This document shows, piece by piece, positions 16,459 to 25,495 of a stretch of 64,000 bases of DNA. The position numbers were made by a program, and so were the translations under genes. Positions within the stretch are counted from its first letter, which is position 1; each line of letters begins with the position of its first letter. This DNA comes from an uncultured Eubacteriales bacterium (GTDB lineage Bacteria; Bacillota; Clostridia; Christensenellales; Aristaeellaceae). The stretch spans positions 44,773 through 108,772 of the forward strand of contig OMZP01000002.1 of NCBI GenBank assembly GCA_900315585.1. The letters are read 5' to 3'. The notes under the pieces were generated by a model that saw nothing but the letters and a program-made list of their open reading frames with translations, had not been told where the DNA came from and searched no databases.

Positions 16459-17076
16459 ATGCTGATCATCGGTATCTGCGGAGCCAGCGGCAGCGGAAAG
16501 TCCACGCTGGCCAAGGCGCTGGCGTCCAGGCTGGAGAAGCCCTGCGTGTACATCAAGCAGGATTCCTACTACAAGGATCACCCCGACATGACCTATGAGG
16601 AACGCTGCCTCATCAACTACGACGAGCCGGAGATCTTCGAGCACGACGTGCTGCGGGAGGACCTGATGAAGTTGCGCAGCGGCCAGGCCATCACCGCCAA
16701 GGAATACGACTACACCCAGCACCGCCGCTGCGACCCCGGCGTGCTGATCGAGCCGGCGGACGTGGTGCTGCTGGAGGGCATCCACGTTTTCTACGATCCC
16801 CAGGTGCGGGACCTGCTGGACTTCAAGATCTACATCCAGGTGGACCCGGACGTGTGCCTGCTCCGGCGCGTGAAGCGGGATCTGCGGGACCGCGGGCGCA
16901 CCATCGAGAGCGTGTACCGGCAGTATCTGGATACGGTTAAGCCCATGTATGAAAAGCACATCCGGAACTACGTGGAGTACGCGGATCTGATCGTCGCCCG
17001 GGGCGGCAAGAACGCCCGGATCGTGGACATCCTCGCCCACTACATCAACTCCGGGATGATCGACACGATGGATTGA
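16459..17076 (+). CDS. udk: Uridine kinase
   Basis: A 205-residue cytoplasmic P-loop kinase phosphorylating uridine (and cytidine) with NTP for pyrimidine salvage. The P-loop is GASGSGKST at the N-terminus; YIKQDSYYKD and NYDEPEIFEHDVL are uridine kinase signatures, and RRVKRDLRDRGRTIESVYRQYL is the lid region. Full length. GGGAGG precedes the ATG. Monocistronic in appearance, followed by repeats. Uracil salvage is also represented by upp in this window. Confidence 0.95.
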   Translation: MLIIGICGASGSGKSTLAKALASRLEKPCVYIKQDSYYKDHPDMTYEERCLINYDEPEIFEHDVLREDLMKLRSGQAITAKEYDYTQHRRCDPGVLIEPADVVLLEGIHVFYDPQVRDLLDFKIYIQVDPDVCLLRRVKRDLRDRGRTIESVYRQYLDTVKPMYEKHIRNYVEYADLIVARGGKNARIVDILAHYINSGMIDTMD

Positions 17077-17142
17077 ATAACATGCAGGCACAATTCACGG
17101 CAAGCTGGGATATATAGAAGCGTGTCAGGCACAGCAATGCAC

Positions 17143-17205
17143 AGATCCTTCGCTTCGCTCAGGATGACAACGCAACAATGTCGTCCTGAGCGAAGCGAAG
17201 GATCT
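17143..17205. repeat. Type 1 palindromic repeat, core copy B
   Basis: AGATCCTTCGCTTCGCTCAG and its inverted partner (CTGAGCGAAGCGAAGGATCT) separated by a short spacer, in the gap between udk and recN. Confidence 0.88.
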
Positions 17206-17221
17206 TCGGTATCATGGGAAT

Positions 17222-17244
17222 GGGCGGCGCAACGCCGCCCCTAC
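17222..17244. repeat. Type 2 repeat, right-arm copy
   Basis: GGGCGGCGCAACGCCGCCC followed by CTAC, identical to the right arm of the 5560-5673 element; only this arm is present, 16 bases after a type 1 repeat and just before the recN stop. Confidence 0.8.
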
Positions 17245-17251
17245 ACTTATA

Positions 17252-18949
17252 TTATAGTTCTCCCTTGCGCACTTCGGCATCCTTGAGCATGTTCCGTGCG
17301 TGGGACAGGCTGCTCTCATTCTCTGACGCGCCGCCCACCAGCCTCGCCAGCTCGTGAGCCCGGCCCTCGTCGTCCAGCAGGCGCACGTGGGTGTCCGTGC
17401 GGTCTTCCCCGGCGATCTTCTCCACCAGGAAGTGGGCGTCGCCCAGGGCCGCGATCTGCGGCAGATGGGTGATGCTGAGCACCTGCCGGTTGCGGGCGAT
17501 CAGACACATCTTTTCCCCCACTACCTGGGCCATGCGCCCGGACACGCCGGTGTCGATCTCGTCGAACACCATGGCGTCCACGCCCTCCGCGTCCACGGAG
17601 ATGGCCTTCAGCGCCAGCATCACGCGGGAGATCTCGCCGCCGGAGGCGATGTTCGCCAGGGGCTTCATCGGCTCGCCGGGGTTCGGGGAGATCATGAACT
17701 CCACCTTGTCCATGCCGCTCACCGTCGGCTTCGGCTCCGGCTCCAGGCGCACCTCAAAGCGGGTCTTGCCCATGCCCAGGTCCTTGAGCTGCTTGCAGAT
17801 CTCCGCCGCCAGCTGTTTAGCGGAATCGCTGCGCAGGGCCGTCAGCACCCCGCAGGCCTCCCGCAGCCTGCCGTCGGCCTCCTTGTATTGCTTTTTCAGC
17901 GCCGCGATGGACTCGTCCCCGCGCTTGAGCTCGTTCAGGCGGCTCTCCGCAGACTGGCCGAAGGCGATCACTTCCTCCACCGTCGCGCCGTACTTGCGCT
18001 CCAGGCGCTTGATCGCGTCCAGCCGCCCGGCGATCTTGTCCAGCAGCTGGGGTTCGAAGTCCAGATCGTCCATCAGCGCCTGCAGCTCATAGCCCACGTC
18101 CTGGGCCCCGTAGTAAAGCTCCCGCAGACGCCCCGCCAGCGCGCCGTAGCGTTCGTCCAGGGCCGCGATCCTGTCCATGGCCTCCGCCGAGCGCAGCAGT
18201 CCCTCCTGGGCGCTGGGCGAGCGCCCGTCGCCCTGGTAGACGAGGGTGTAGGCCGCCTCCACGCCCTGGCGGATCTTCTCGCTGTTTTCAAGGACGGACA
18301 GCTTCTTCTCCAGCTTCTCCTCCTCGCCGGGCTTCAGCTTTGCCGCGGCGATCTCCTGCGCCTGGAAGGACAGCATGTCGAAGAGTCGCTCCTTCTCGGA
18401 CACATCGTTCATCAGCCGCTTGAGCTCGGAGGCGATCTTGCCCCGCTCGGCGTGGAGCCTGGCCACCTCCTCACGGGCCTGGCGGTGCTTCTCGCCGCCG
18501 AAGGCGTCCAGGAAGTCCAAGTGCTTCGCCGGGTTCATCAGGGCTTGGTGCTCATGCTGGCCGTGGATGTCCATCAGCTGGGTCGTGAGCTTTTTCAGCG
18601 TCTGCAGGGGCACGACCACGTCCTGCACCCGGCAGATGTTCCGGCCCTCCCGGCTCAGCTCCCGTCGGATGGCGATCACGCCGTCCTCGGCGTCGATGTC
18701 CAGTTCCCTTAAAATGTCCTGGGCCTTCGGGTTCCTGGACACGTCAAACAGCGCCTGCACGGAGGCCTTCTCCGCACCGGTGCGGATCAGGTCCTTGTCC
18801 GCGCGGCTGCCCAGGGCCAGGTTGATGCTGTCCACCACGATGGACTTGCCCGCGCCGGTTTCGCCCGTAAGCACATTGAATCCCTGCGCAAATTCAACGC
18901 GCAGCGATTCAATGAGGGCGATGTTTTTAATTGTCAGTTCAAGCAGCAT
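17252..18949 (-). CDS. recN: DNA repair protein RecN
   Basis: A 565-residue SMC-like ATPase that gathers double-strand break ends. The head is split: Walker A GETGAGKS near the N-terminus; signature-like ASGGEISRVMLALK and Walker B VDAMVFDEIDTGVSG near the C-terminus, with long coiled coil between. It is the last gene of the asp23-to-recN operon, 12 bases after argR. In many Firmicutes recN is followed by spoIVB and spo0A; here repeats and a convergent udk follow instead. Confidence 0.97.
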   Translation of the reverse strand: MLLELTIKNIALIESLRVEFAQGFNVLTGETGAGKSIVVDSINLALGSRADKDLIRTGAEKASVQALFDVSRNPKAQDILRELDIDAEDGVIAIRRELSREGRNICRVQDVVVPLQTLKKLTTQLMDIHGQHEHQALMNPAKHLDFLDAFGGEKHRQAREEVARLHAERGKIASELKRLMNDVSEKERLFDMLSFQAQEIAAAKLKPGEEEKLEKKLSVLENSEKIRQGVEAAYTLVYQGDGRSPSAQEGLLRSAEAMDRIAALDERYGALAGRLRELYYGAQDVGYELQALMDDLDFEPQLLDKIAGRLDAIKRLERKYGATVEEVIAFGQSAESRLNELKRGDESIAALKKQYKEADGRLREACGVLTALRSDSAKQLAAEICKQLKDLGMGKTRFEVRLEPEPKPTVSGMDKVEFMISPNPGEPMKPLANIASGGEISRVMLALKAISVDAEGVDAMVFDEIDTGVSGRMAQVVGEKMCLIARNRQVLSITHLPQIAALGDAHFLVEKIAGEDRTDTHVRLLDDEGRAHELARLVGGASENESSLSHARNMLKDAEVRKGEL

Positions 18950-18961
18950 GGTTGGCTCCGA

Positions 18962-19414
18962 TCAATCGTTCAGCAGAACATTGAATTTTCCCACCAGCGC
19001 CTCAGCGGCCTCGTTGGAGCGGGTGATGATGAGCAGTGTGTTGTCGCCGGCGATGGTGCCCATGACCTCGCTCCACTTCATGGAGTCGATGGCTTCGCCC
19101 GCGGCGTTGGCGCTGGCGGTGAGGGTGTTCACCACGATCAGGTTGTTGACGGACTCGATATTCACAATGGACTCGGCCAGGATGCGGGCAAAGCGATCGT
19201 TCATGCCCTTCTCGGCCCGCTCCACGGTGGCATACTTGTAGCCGCCGTGCTCGGACAGCACCTTCAACAGGCGCAGCTCCTTGATGTCGCGGGACACGGT
19301 GGCCTGGGTCACCTTCACGCCGCGATTCAACAGCTCCTCCGCCAGTTCCTCCTGGGTCTCGATATCCTTCGTCTCTATGATTTCCAATATCAGGTTATGA
19401 CGCGCGCTCTTCAT
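18962..19414 (-). CDS. argR: Arginine repressor
   Basis: A 150-residue ArgR/AhrC. The N-terminal winged HTH shows TQEELAEELLNRGVKVTQATVSRDIKELRL, and the C-terminal arginine-binding/hexamerisation domain ends GTIAGDNTLLIITRSNEAAEAL. Start taken at MKSARHNLI, after GGGAGG at 11 bases; a longer upstream frame lacks a ribosome site. Its place between nadK and recN is the usual Firmicute order. Arginine genes themselves are not in this window. Confidence 0.96.
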   Translation of the reverse strand: MKSARHNLILEIIETKDIETQEELAEELLNRGVKVTQATVSRDIKELRLLKVLSEHGGYKYATVERAEKGMNDRFARILAESIVNIESVNNLIVVNTLTASANAAGEAIDSMKWSEVMGTIAGDNTLLIITRSNEAAEALVGKFNVLLND

Positions 19415-19522
19415 TTCCTGTGAAGCCTCCCAGTCCTTTGATTGTGGGGATTCATCGAGCGCGGCTATCGCCGGACGAAACGCGGCGACAGGCGCTCCGG
19501 GATCTTTCGTAGTAGGAAGCAC

Positions 19523-20374
19523 TTAATGCGTCCACTCGGACAGCTTGCTTCTCAGCAGTCCGAAGTAATTCTTCTCATGGAAGCGCACGAATCGCGCCTG
19601 CCTGGGCGAGCGGCAGATGGTGATCTCCGGCTGCTGATGGTCCATACGCAGCACGCGCCTGCCGTCCAGCACCGCGTGGGCGTCGCCGTCGGCGTCCTTG
19701 GCTCGAACGGTGATGCGCTCGTCGGCGGAAACCACCACCGGCCTTGCGTTCAGCGTGTGGGGACAGACGGGCGTCAGCACGAAGCAGTCCAGCCCCGGCA
19801 GCACCACGGGCCCGCCGGCAGACAGCGAATAGGCGGTCGAGCCGGTCGCGGTCGCGACAATCAGCCCATCGCCGGAGACGCAATCCACCAGGGTGCCGTT
19901 TGCCTCATATTCAAGAGAGAGAATTTTGACGCTGGGAGTGGCGCGGGTGATGACGATGTCGTTGAGGGCGAAGGTCCTGAATGGGTCCTGCCCTTCGATC
20001 ATCATGGTGGTGCGCGCGTCGATGGCGTAATCCTCGGCAAGAAGCCTGTCGATCATTCCCTCGTCCAGCTCCGCCGTCTCCACCTCAGACAGGAAGCCGA
20101 GGCGGCCGAGGTTGATGCCCAGGATGGGCAGGTCATAAGGGATCGCCTTGTCGAGGCCGGAGAGTATGGTGCCATCTCCTCCCAGCACGATCAGCAGTTG
20201 ACAGCGTTCAAATTCATCCACGAAAAACCCGGACGCCTTCAGCTCCGAGTTCAAGTCGAAATTCAAGCAGATTTCGACTCCCCTGCGAACGAGCAATTTG
20301 ATCAGCTTCCGGGCAACGTCAAGTCCCGTGGACTTGGACGGGTTCCAATGAATCCCGACGCAGCGAACGGACAA
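19523..20374 (-). CDS. nadK: NAD kinase
   Basis: A 283-residue cytoplasmic enzyme making NADP from NAD. The diacylglycerol kinase-like fold is marked by LIVLGGDGTILSG, NDIVITRATPS and ATGSTAYSLSAGGPVV. I place the start at a TTG (giving SVRCVGIHWNPSK) because GAGGAG sits eight bases before it; a GTG nine bases upstream overlaps that ribosome site. Part of the dxs-tlyA-nadK-argR-recN series. Confidence 0.94.
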   Translation of the reverse strand: MSVRCVGIHWNPSKSTGLDVARKLIKLLVRRGVEICLNFDLNSELKASGFFVDEFERCQLLIVLGGDGTILSGLDKAIPYDLPILGINLGRLGFLSEVETAELDEGMIDRLLAEDYAIDARTTMMIEGQDPFRTFALNDIVITRATPSVKILSLEYEANGTLVDCVSGDGLIVATATGSTAYSLSAGGPVVLPGLDCFVLTPVCPHTLNARPVVVSADERITVRAKDADGDAHAVLDGRRVLRMDHQQPEITICRSPRQARFVRFHEKNYFGLLRSKLSEWTH

Positions 20375-20418
20375 CGCAACCACTCCTCATATATACAATA
20401 TACCAAAGAGGGCCCGCG

Positions 20419-21249
20419 TTACAAGCCCTCTGAGAAGGATTTAAAAAAATTGTCATATGCTTGGCTAATTGTAATATCTATTGAAGTTTGACCCTGTTTT
20501 ATCGTCAGATTGTTGAAGCTGACAAGGTCCAATAGAAATTCTATGTTACCCTCAGGGCCGCGGATCGGCGAGTAATCCAGGCCGTTCACGCGCCATCCCA
20601 GGGAGGGAATCAAGCCCGTGATCTCCCGGAGCACCTTCTCGTGCACGGCCCGGTCCCGGACCACGCCCTTCTCCCCCACCTCGTCCTTTTCGGCCTCGAA
20701 CTGGGGCTTCACCAGGGCGACAAATCGCGCGTTTTGTCCCTCCAGCACGCCCAGCGCGGCGGGGAGCACCGCCTTCAGGGAGATGAAGGAGACATCCGTC
20801 GCGCCGAAGGTCGGGCGCGGGTCGAAGTCCTCCGGCTTCAGGAAGCGGGCGTTGGTGCGCTCCATGCACGTCACCCGCGGATCGCTCCTCAGCCGGTAGT
20901 CCAGCAGGTTGTAGCCCACGTCCACGGAATAGACCCGGCTGGCGCCGTTTCTGAGCATCACGTCCGTGAAGCCGCCGGTGGAAGCGCCCACGTCCACGCA
21001 CACCGCGCCGTTCAGGTCGATGCCAAACACCTCGACGGCCTTTTTCAGCTTATGGGCCCCGCGGCTGACATAGGCGTTCAGCTCGCCCTTCACACGGAGC
21101 GCGTCGCCCGGCTTCAACGTCTCGCTGGCCCGGAGGATCTTCCGGTCCCCGGCCATCACCCGGCCCTCCATGATCAGCGCCCGCGCCAGTTCGATGGACT
21201 CCAGGTTCAGATCCTCGTACAGGGCCTCGTCCGCCCGGCGTTTCTTCAT
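20419..21249 (-). CDS. tlyA: TlyA family rRNA 2'-O-methyltransferase
   Basis: A 276-residue protein with an N-terminal S4 RNA-binding domain (about 1-62, MKKRRADEAL to SRGAHKLKKA) and an FtsJ-like SAM methyltransferase domain (VCVDVGASTGGFTDVML; ALVKPQFEAE). TlyA methylates ribosomal RNA riboses; haemolysin naming is historical. The start ATG, after GGAGG, overlaps the dxs stop by four bases. Family member specificity (16S and/or 23S) is unknown. Confidence 0.93.
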   Translation of the reverse strand: MKKRRADEALYEDLNLESIELARALIMEGRVMAGDRKILRASETLKPGDALRVKGELNAYVSRGAHKLKKAVEVFGIDLNGAVCVDVGASTGGFTDVMLRNGASRVYSVDVGYNLLDYRLRSDPRVTCMERTNARFLKPEDFDPRPTFGATDVSFISLKAVLPAALGVLEGQNARFVALVKPQFEAEKDEVGEKGVVRDRAVHEKVLREITGLIPSLGWRVNGLDYSPIRGPEGNIEFLLDLVSFNNLTIKQGQTSIDITISQAYDNFFKSFSEGL

Positions 21250-23126
21250 ACGCGGGCCTCCGAAAGCTCCTTCAGCTTCCTCTGGATGCGGTTTGAAATG
21301 TCCATGGCGGTGAGCCCGCATGCCTTTAGCTGCTCGGCAATGGTGGCGTGTTCGATATACTCATCCGGCACGGCCAGGGTCAACACCGGCGTGTGGAAGT
21401 TCTCCTTATTGAGCATCTCCAGAACGCCCTCGCCGAAGCCGCCGGAGAACACGTTGTCCTCCGCCGTGACCACCAGCTTCTTGCCCCAGCTCTGCTCCAG
21501 CAGCAGCTTCCGGTCCATGGGCGCGACGAACCTCGCGTCCACCACGCCGGCGGAGATGCCCTTACCCATCAGCTCGATGGTGGCCTGCATGGCCAGCTGC
21601 ACCATGCGGCCCACGGCGAAGATGGTCACGTCCTTGCCGCTGCTCAAAAGCTCCCACTCGCCCACTTGAAACTCCCGCTGGCTCTGGATGCCGGGGCCCA
21701 GGTCCTCGCACTCCCGGGGATAGCGGATGGCCATGGGCGCGTTCACGTCCTGGCTCAGGCACACCAGCTTTTTAAGATCCCGCACGTCCCGGGGCGCGGC
21801 GACGATCATGCCGGGGATGCTGCGCAGGTAGCTCAGATCGAACACGCCCTGGTGGGTCGCGCCGTCGGGTCCGACCAGGCCCGCCCGGTCGATCAGGAAG
21901 GTCACCGGGAGGCTGTTGCGGCACACGTCCAGCATGATCTGGTCGTAGGCCCGCTGGAGGAACGTGGAATACACGGCCACATAGGGCTTCATGCCCTGGC
22001 TGGCCATGCCCGCCGCCATGGTGACGGCGTGTTCCTCGGCGATGCCCACGTCGAAGAATCGCTCCGGGTGGGCCTGCTGGAAGGCGTCCATGCCGGTGCC
22101 GTTGGGCATGGCGGCCACCACCGCGCAGATGCGGATGTCGTTTTCGGCCAGCTCGATCAGCTGCCGGGCGGCGATCTCGCCGGAGGACAGCCGATGCTCG
22201 CCCTTCTGCTCGCCGGATTCGATGTAGAAGGGCGCAATGCCGTGGAAGGTGTCCGGATGATCCTCGGCGGGGGTATAGCCCTTGCCCTTCTGGGTCACCA
22301 CGTGGATCAGCAGCGGCTTGTCGTCGTTCTTCGCCCGGAGCAGCACCCGGGTCAGCTGCTTGATGTCGTGGCCGTTCACCGGGCCGATGTACTTGAAGCC
22401 CAGGGCGTCGAAGAACTTGTCGTCGATGAACAGGGAGCGCACGCGATTGCGACACTTTTCCAAAAAGTGAAGCACCGCGTGAGCCGCCTCCCGCCCGGAG
22501 GACAGGCGGGTGCGCACGCCCTGCTTCACGGCCAGGTAGCCCTTGCTCTGGCGCATGAAGGTGAGGTACTTGCTGAGGGCGCCCACGTTGTGGGCGATGG
22601 ACATGTCGTTGTCGTTGAGGATGACGATCATGCGGGTGCCGGACTGACCGGCGTCGTTCAGCGCCTCGTAGCACATGCCGCCGGTGAGCGCGCCGTCGCC
22701 CAGCACGGCTACCACACTGTAGTCGCCGTGCATGATGTCTCGCGTGCGGGCCATGCCAAGGGCGGCGGAGATCGCCGTGGAAGCGTGTCCCGCCGTGAAG
22801 GCATCGTATTCGCTCTCATCCATCTGGGGAAACCCGCTGGCTCCGCCCTTTTGCCGCAGGCGCTGGAACAGCTCGTAGCGCCCGGTGAGCAGCTTGTGGG
22901 CGTAGGACTGGTGGCCCACGTCCATCACGATCTTGTCCCGGGGCGCGTCGAACACGGTGTGCAGGGCGATGGTGAGCTCCACCACGCCCAGGTTGGAGGC
23001 GAGGTGTCCGCCGCGGTTGGAGACCACCTTGACGATCTCCTCGCGCAGCTCCCCGGCCAGCTGCTTGAGCTGGCGCTGATTCAGCTTTTTCAGATCCGCG
23101 GGTTCATGTATCTGCTCGATCAGCAT
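21246..23126 (-). CDS. dxs: 1-deoxy-D-xylulose-5-phosphate synthase
   Basis: A 626-residue thiamine-diphosphate enzyme joining pyruvate and glyceraldehyde 3-phosphate, the first step of the MEP isoprenoid pathway. Seen are DVGHQSYAHKLLTGR, the ThDP motif GDGALTGGMCYEALNDAG ending near NDNDMSI, and the transketolase C-terminal region with DRAGLVGPDGATHQGVFD. Full length. It follows ispA directly, so the same operon provides both precursor supply and prenyl chain synthesis. Confidence 0.98.
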   Translation of the reverse strand: MLIEQIHEPADLKKLNQRQLKQLAGELREEIVKVVSNRGGHLASNLGVVELTIALHTVFDAPRDKIVMDVGHQSYAHKLLTGRYELFQRLRQKGGASGFPQMDESEYDAFTAGHASTAISAALGMARTRDIMHGDYSVVAVLGDGALTGGMCYEALNDAGQSGTRMIVILNDNDMSIAHNVGALSKYLTFMRQSKGYLAVKQGVRTRLSSGREAAHAVLHFLEKCRNRVRSLFIDDKFFDALGFKYIGPVNGHDIKQLTRVLLRAKNDDKPLLIHVVTQKGKGYTPAEDHPDTFHGIAPFYIESGEQKGEHRLSSGEIAARQLIELAENDIRICAVVAAMPNGTGMDAFQQAHPERFFDVGIAEEHAVTMAAGMASQGMKPYVAVYSTFLQRAYDQIMLDVCRNSLPVTFLIDRAGLVGPDGATHQGVFDLSYLRSIPGMIVAAPRDVRDLKKLVCLSQDVNAPMAIRYPRECEDLGPGIQSQREFQVGEWELLSSGKDVTIFAVGRMVQLAMQATIELMGKGISAGVVDARFVAPMDRKLLLEQSWGKKLVVTAEDNVFSGGFGEGVLEMLNKENFHTPVLTLAVPDEYIEHATIAEQLKACGLTAMDISNRIQRKLKELSEARV

Positions 23127-23147
23127 CTGTCGTTTTCTTCTCCGGTG

Positions 23148-24053
23148 TTATTTTGTGCGGTTCACCATGGCGTCCACCAGGTCGCGGAAGAACGCGGCCT
23201 TTTCGCCGTAGCGTTCGATGGCTTGGGTGGCCTCGCCGTGCAGCCGGTCCACCAGCGCGCGGGTGCCCTCCACGCCATAGGCCGACACGCAGGTCAGCTT
23301 GCCGCTCTCGGCGTCCTTGCCCAGGGTCTTGCCCATGTTCTCGGCGGTGCCCACCACGTCCAGAAGGTCGTCCGTGGCCTGGAACAGCAGCCCGAAGGCC
23401 TCGCCGTAATCGGTCAGGGCTTTCAGGTCGGCCTCCCCCGCCCCGGAAAGCCTGACTGCGGCGCGGAGGGGATAGATGAACATGCAGGCCGTCTTGCCGT
23501 GCTGGATGTAGCGCAGCGCGGTTTCGTCGTCGGCGTTCTCCTTCTCGCAGTACAGGTCCATCACCTGGCCCGCAATCATGCCGGTGACGCCCGCGCCGGT
23601 GGCGATCTCCCGGATGGCCAGCAGGGATTGCGCGGCCCGATCGGGGCGCTGGCAGGCCGCCGCCAGCATCGTCTCAAAGGCGCAGTTCAAAAGGCCGTCC
23701 CCCGCCAGGATCGCCTGGCCCTCGCCGAACACCACGTGGTTGGTGGGACGGCCCCGGCGCAGCGTGTCGTTGTCCATGCCGGGCAGGTCGTCGTGGATCA
23801 GGGAATAGGTGTGGATCATCTCCACCGCGCAGGCGAAGTCCAGCGCGCTCTGCACGTCCCCGCCCAGCATCTCCACCGCCGCCAGCAGCATGCTGGGGCG
23901 CAGGCGCTTGCCGCCCGCGCAGAGGCTGTAGCGCATGCTCTCACTGAGCAGCCAGGGCATTTCGCCGATTGCATACCGGCCCTTGCCGATGACCGCCGGA
24001 ATGGCTTCCAGCCGCGCGTTTACCAGCGCCGCGTATTCCGCAAGCGTTCTCAT
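23148..24053 (-). CDS. ispA: Polyprenyl synthetase (farnesyl diphosphate synthase type)
   Basis: A 301-residue head-to-tail prenyltransferase making C15 diphosphate from IPP and DMAPP. The first Asp-rich motif is IHDDLPGMDND and the second is FQATDDLLDVVG, with GGKRLRP upstream. Its start overlaps the xseB stop by four bases. Product chain length is inferred from size and from the usual nusB-xseA-xseB-ispA-dxs order. Confidence 0.95.
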   Translation of the reverse strand: MRTLAEYAALVNARLEAIPAVIGKGRYAIGEMPWLLSESMRYSLCAGGKRLRPSMLLAAVEMLGGDVQSALDFACAVEMIHTYSLIHDDLPGMDNDTLRRGRPTNHVVFGEGQAILAGDGLLNCAFETMLAAACQRPDRAAQSLLAIREIATGAGVTGMIAGQVMDLYCEKENADDETALRYIQHGKTACMFIYPLRAAVRLSGAGEADLKALTDYGEAFGLLFQATDDLLDVVGTAENMGKTLGKDAESGKLTCVSAYGVEGTRALVDRLHGEATQAIERYGEKAAFFRDLVDAMVNRTK

Positions 24054-24271
24054 GCTTCCGCCGGGGGATCGAGCTCCGTCTCCCCCGCCTCCGTCAGCAC
24101 GCGGATGCGCTTGTCGCTCTCGTCCAGCATGCCGCTGAGCGTGCCCTTGAGGGCCATGGCCTTCTCATAGGCCTTGAAGGAATCCTCCAGGGGCAGCTGG
24201 CCGGATTCCAGGGAGCGCACCAGCTCCTCCAACTCCTGCATTCCCTCTTCAAAGGTGATCTTCTTCTTCAT
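24050..24271 (-). CDS. xseB: Exodeoxyribonuclease VII small subunit
   Basis: A 73-residue partner of XseA, with the conserved FEEGMQELEELVRSLESGQLPLEDSFKAYEKA-type helical sequence. Overlaps both xseA (upstream) and ispA (downstream) by four bases, indicating coupled translation. Typical length. Confidence 0.95.
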   Translation of the reverse strand: MKKKITFEEGMQELEELVRSLESGQLPLEDSFKAYEKAMALKGTLSGMLDESDKRIRVLTEAGETELDPPAEA

Positions 24272-25494
24272 CCGTTTCCGTCCTTTGGCGCAACCGACGC
24301 GATATTCGCCGTCAGTTCGCCGTCTTTCAGTTGCACAACGATGGGCGCGTTCACATCCGCGCCGATGGCGCTTTCAAGTACTTTTCCATTCTGCCGGACG
24401 ACGGCATAGCCCCGCTCCAGCACTGCCTCCGGGTTCAGCGCCCGCAGCGACGCTTCCAGCGCGTTCAGCCGGTGGCGGGACCGCTCCATCACCACCGGCA
24501 TGGCGGCTTTGAACCGCCCCTCCAGCTGGTCGAGGGCCGTTTTCCTCGGCGCGATCAACGCCTGTCGAGGCGTTTTCAACACCGCCGAATCCGTGAGCCG
24601 CTGCAGGGACAGCCGCCGGATCCTCTGGGCGCTTTGAAGCGCGCCGCCCAGGCGCAGCAGCACGGCGTTTAAGTCCTGTCGCAGCTGGGCGATCTCCGGC
24701 ACCGCCAGCTCCGCCGCGGCGGAAGGGGTTGGAGCGCGCAGGTCCGCCACGAAGTCCGCGATGGTGAAGTCCACCTCATGCCCCACGCAGCTGATGACCG
24801 GGATTCTCGATGCGGCGATGGCCCGGGCCACGATCTCCTCGTTGAAGGCCCAGAGGTCCTCGATGGAGCCGCCGCCGCGACCCGCCAGGATCACGTCGCA
24901 GCCCCCGTGTTCGTTCAGCCGCTCGATGGCGCGAACGATCTCCTCCGCCGCGCCGGCCCCCTGCACAGCGCAGGGCGCGATCAGGATGCCCACGCCGGGG
25001 TTCCTGCGCCGGGCCACGTGGATGATGTCGCGGATGGCCGCGCCAGTCTTGGAGGTGGCCACGCCAATCACCCGGGGCATCCGGGGAATCTCCCGCTTTC
25101 TGGCAGGATCGAATAGCCCCTCCGCCATCAGCTTCTGCTTCAGCTTCTCAAAGCGCAGGTAGAGGTCGCCCTGTCCGGCCTGGCGCATGGAATTGACGTA
25201 GAGCTGGAAGCTGCCGTCCCTGGGAAAGATGGAGGCGGAGGCCCGCACCGTCACCCGCATGCCGTCGGCAGGCGTGAAGTCCAGCCCCATGGCGTTCTGG
25301 CGGAACATCACGCACTGTACCCGGGAGGCCTCGTCCTTGAGGGAGAAGTACCGGTGGCCGCTGTAGTGATGCTTGTAGCCGGAGATCTCGCCGGTGACCT
25401 CCACTGCGCGAAGCAGCGGGTCCCCGGCCAGCAGCCTTCGTGCGTATTCGTTCAGCTCTGACACTGACAGCGCCGCATGGTTCGCTTCCAGCAT
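24268..25494 (-). CDS. xseA: Exodeoxyribonuclease VII large subunit
   Basis: A 408-residue catalytic subunit of the single-strand exonuclease. An N-terminal OB-fold (SVSELNEYARRLLAGDPLL, SGYKHHYSGHRYFSLKDE) precedes the catalytic domain with GVATSKTGAAIRDI, DVILAGRGGGSIEDLWAFN and SCVGHEVDFTIADFVAD. The start is the ATG one base past the nusB stop, preceded by GGGGA; an ATG 24 bases upstream inside nusB is possible but less like the family. Confidence 0.95.
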   Translation of the reverse strand: MLEANHAALSVSELNEYARRLLAGDPLLRAVEVTGEISGYKHHYSGHRYFSLKDEASRVQCVMFRQNAMGLDFTPADGMRVTVRASASIFPRDGSFQLYVNSMRQAGQGDLYLRFEKLKQKLMAEGLFDPARKREIPRMPRVIGVATSKTGAAIRDIIHVARRRNPGVGILIAPCAVQGAGAAEEIVRAIERLNEHGGCDVILAGRGGGSIEDLWAFNEEIVARAIAASRIPVISCVGHEVDFTIADFVADLRAPTPSAAAELAVPEIAQLRQDLNAVLLRLGGALQSAQRIRRLSLQRLTDSAVLKTPRQALIAPRKTALDQLEGRFKAAMPVVMERSRHRLNALEASLRALNPEAVLERGYAVVRQNGKVLESAIGADVNAPIVVQLKDGELTANIASVAPKDGNG

Positions 25495-25495
25495 A

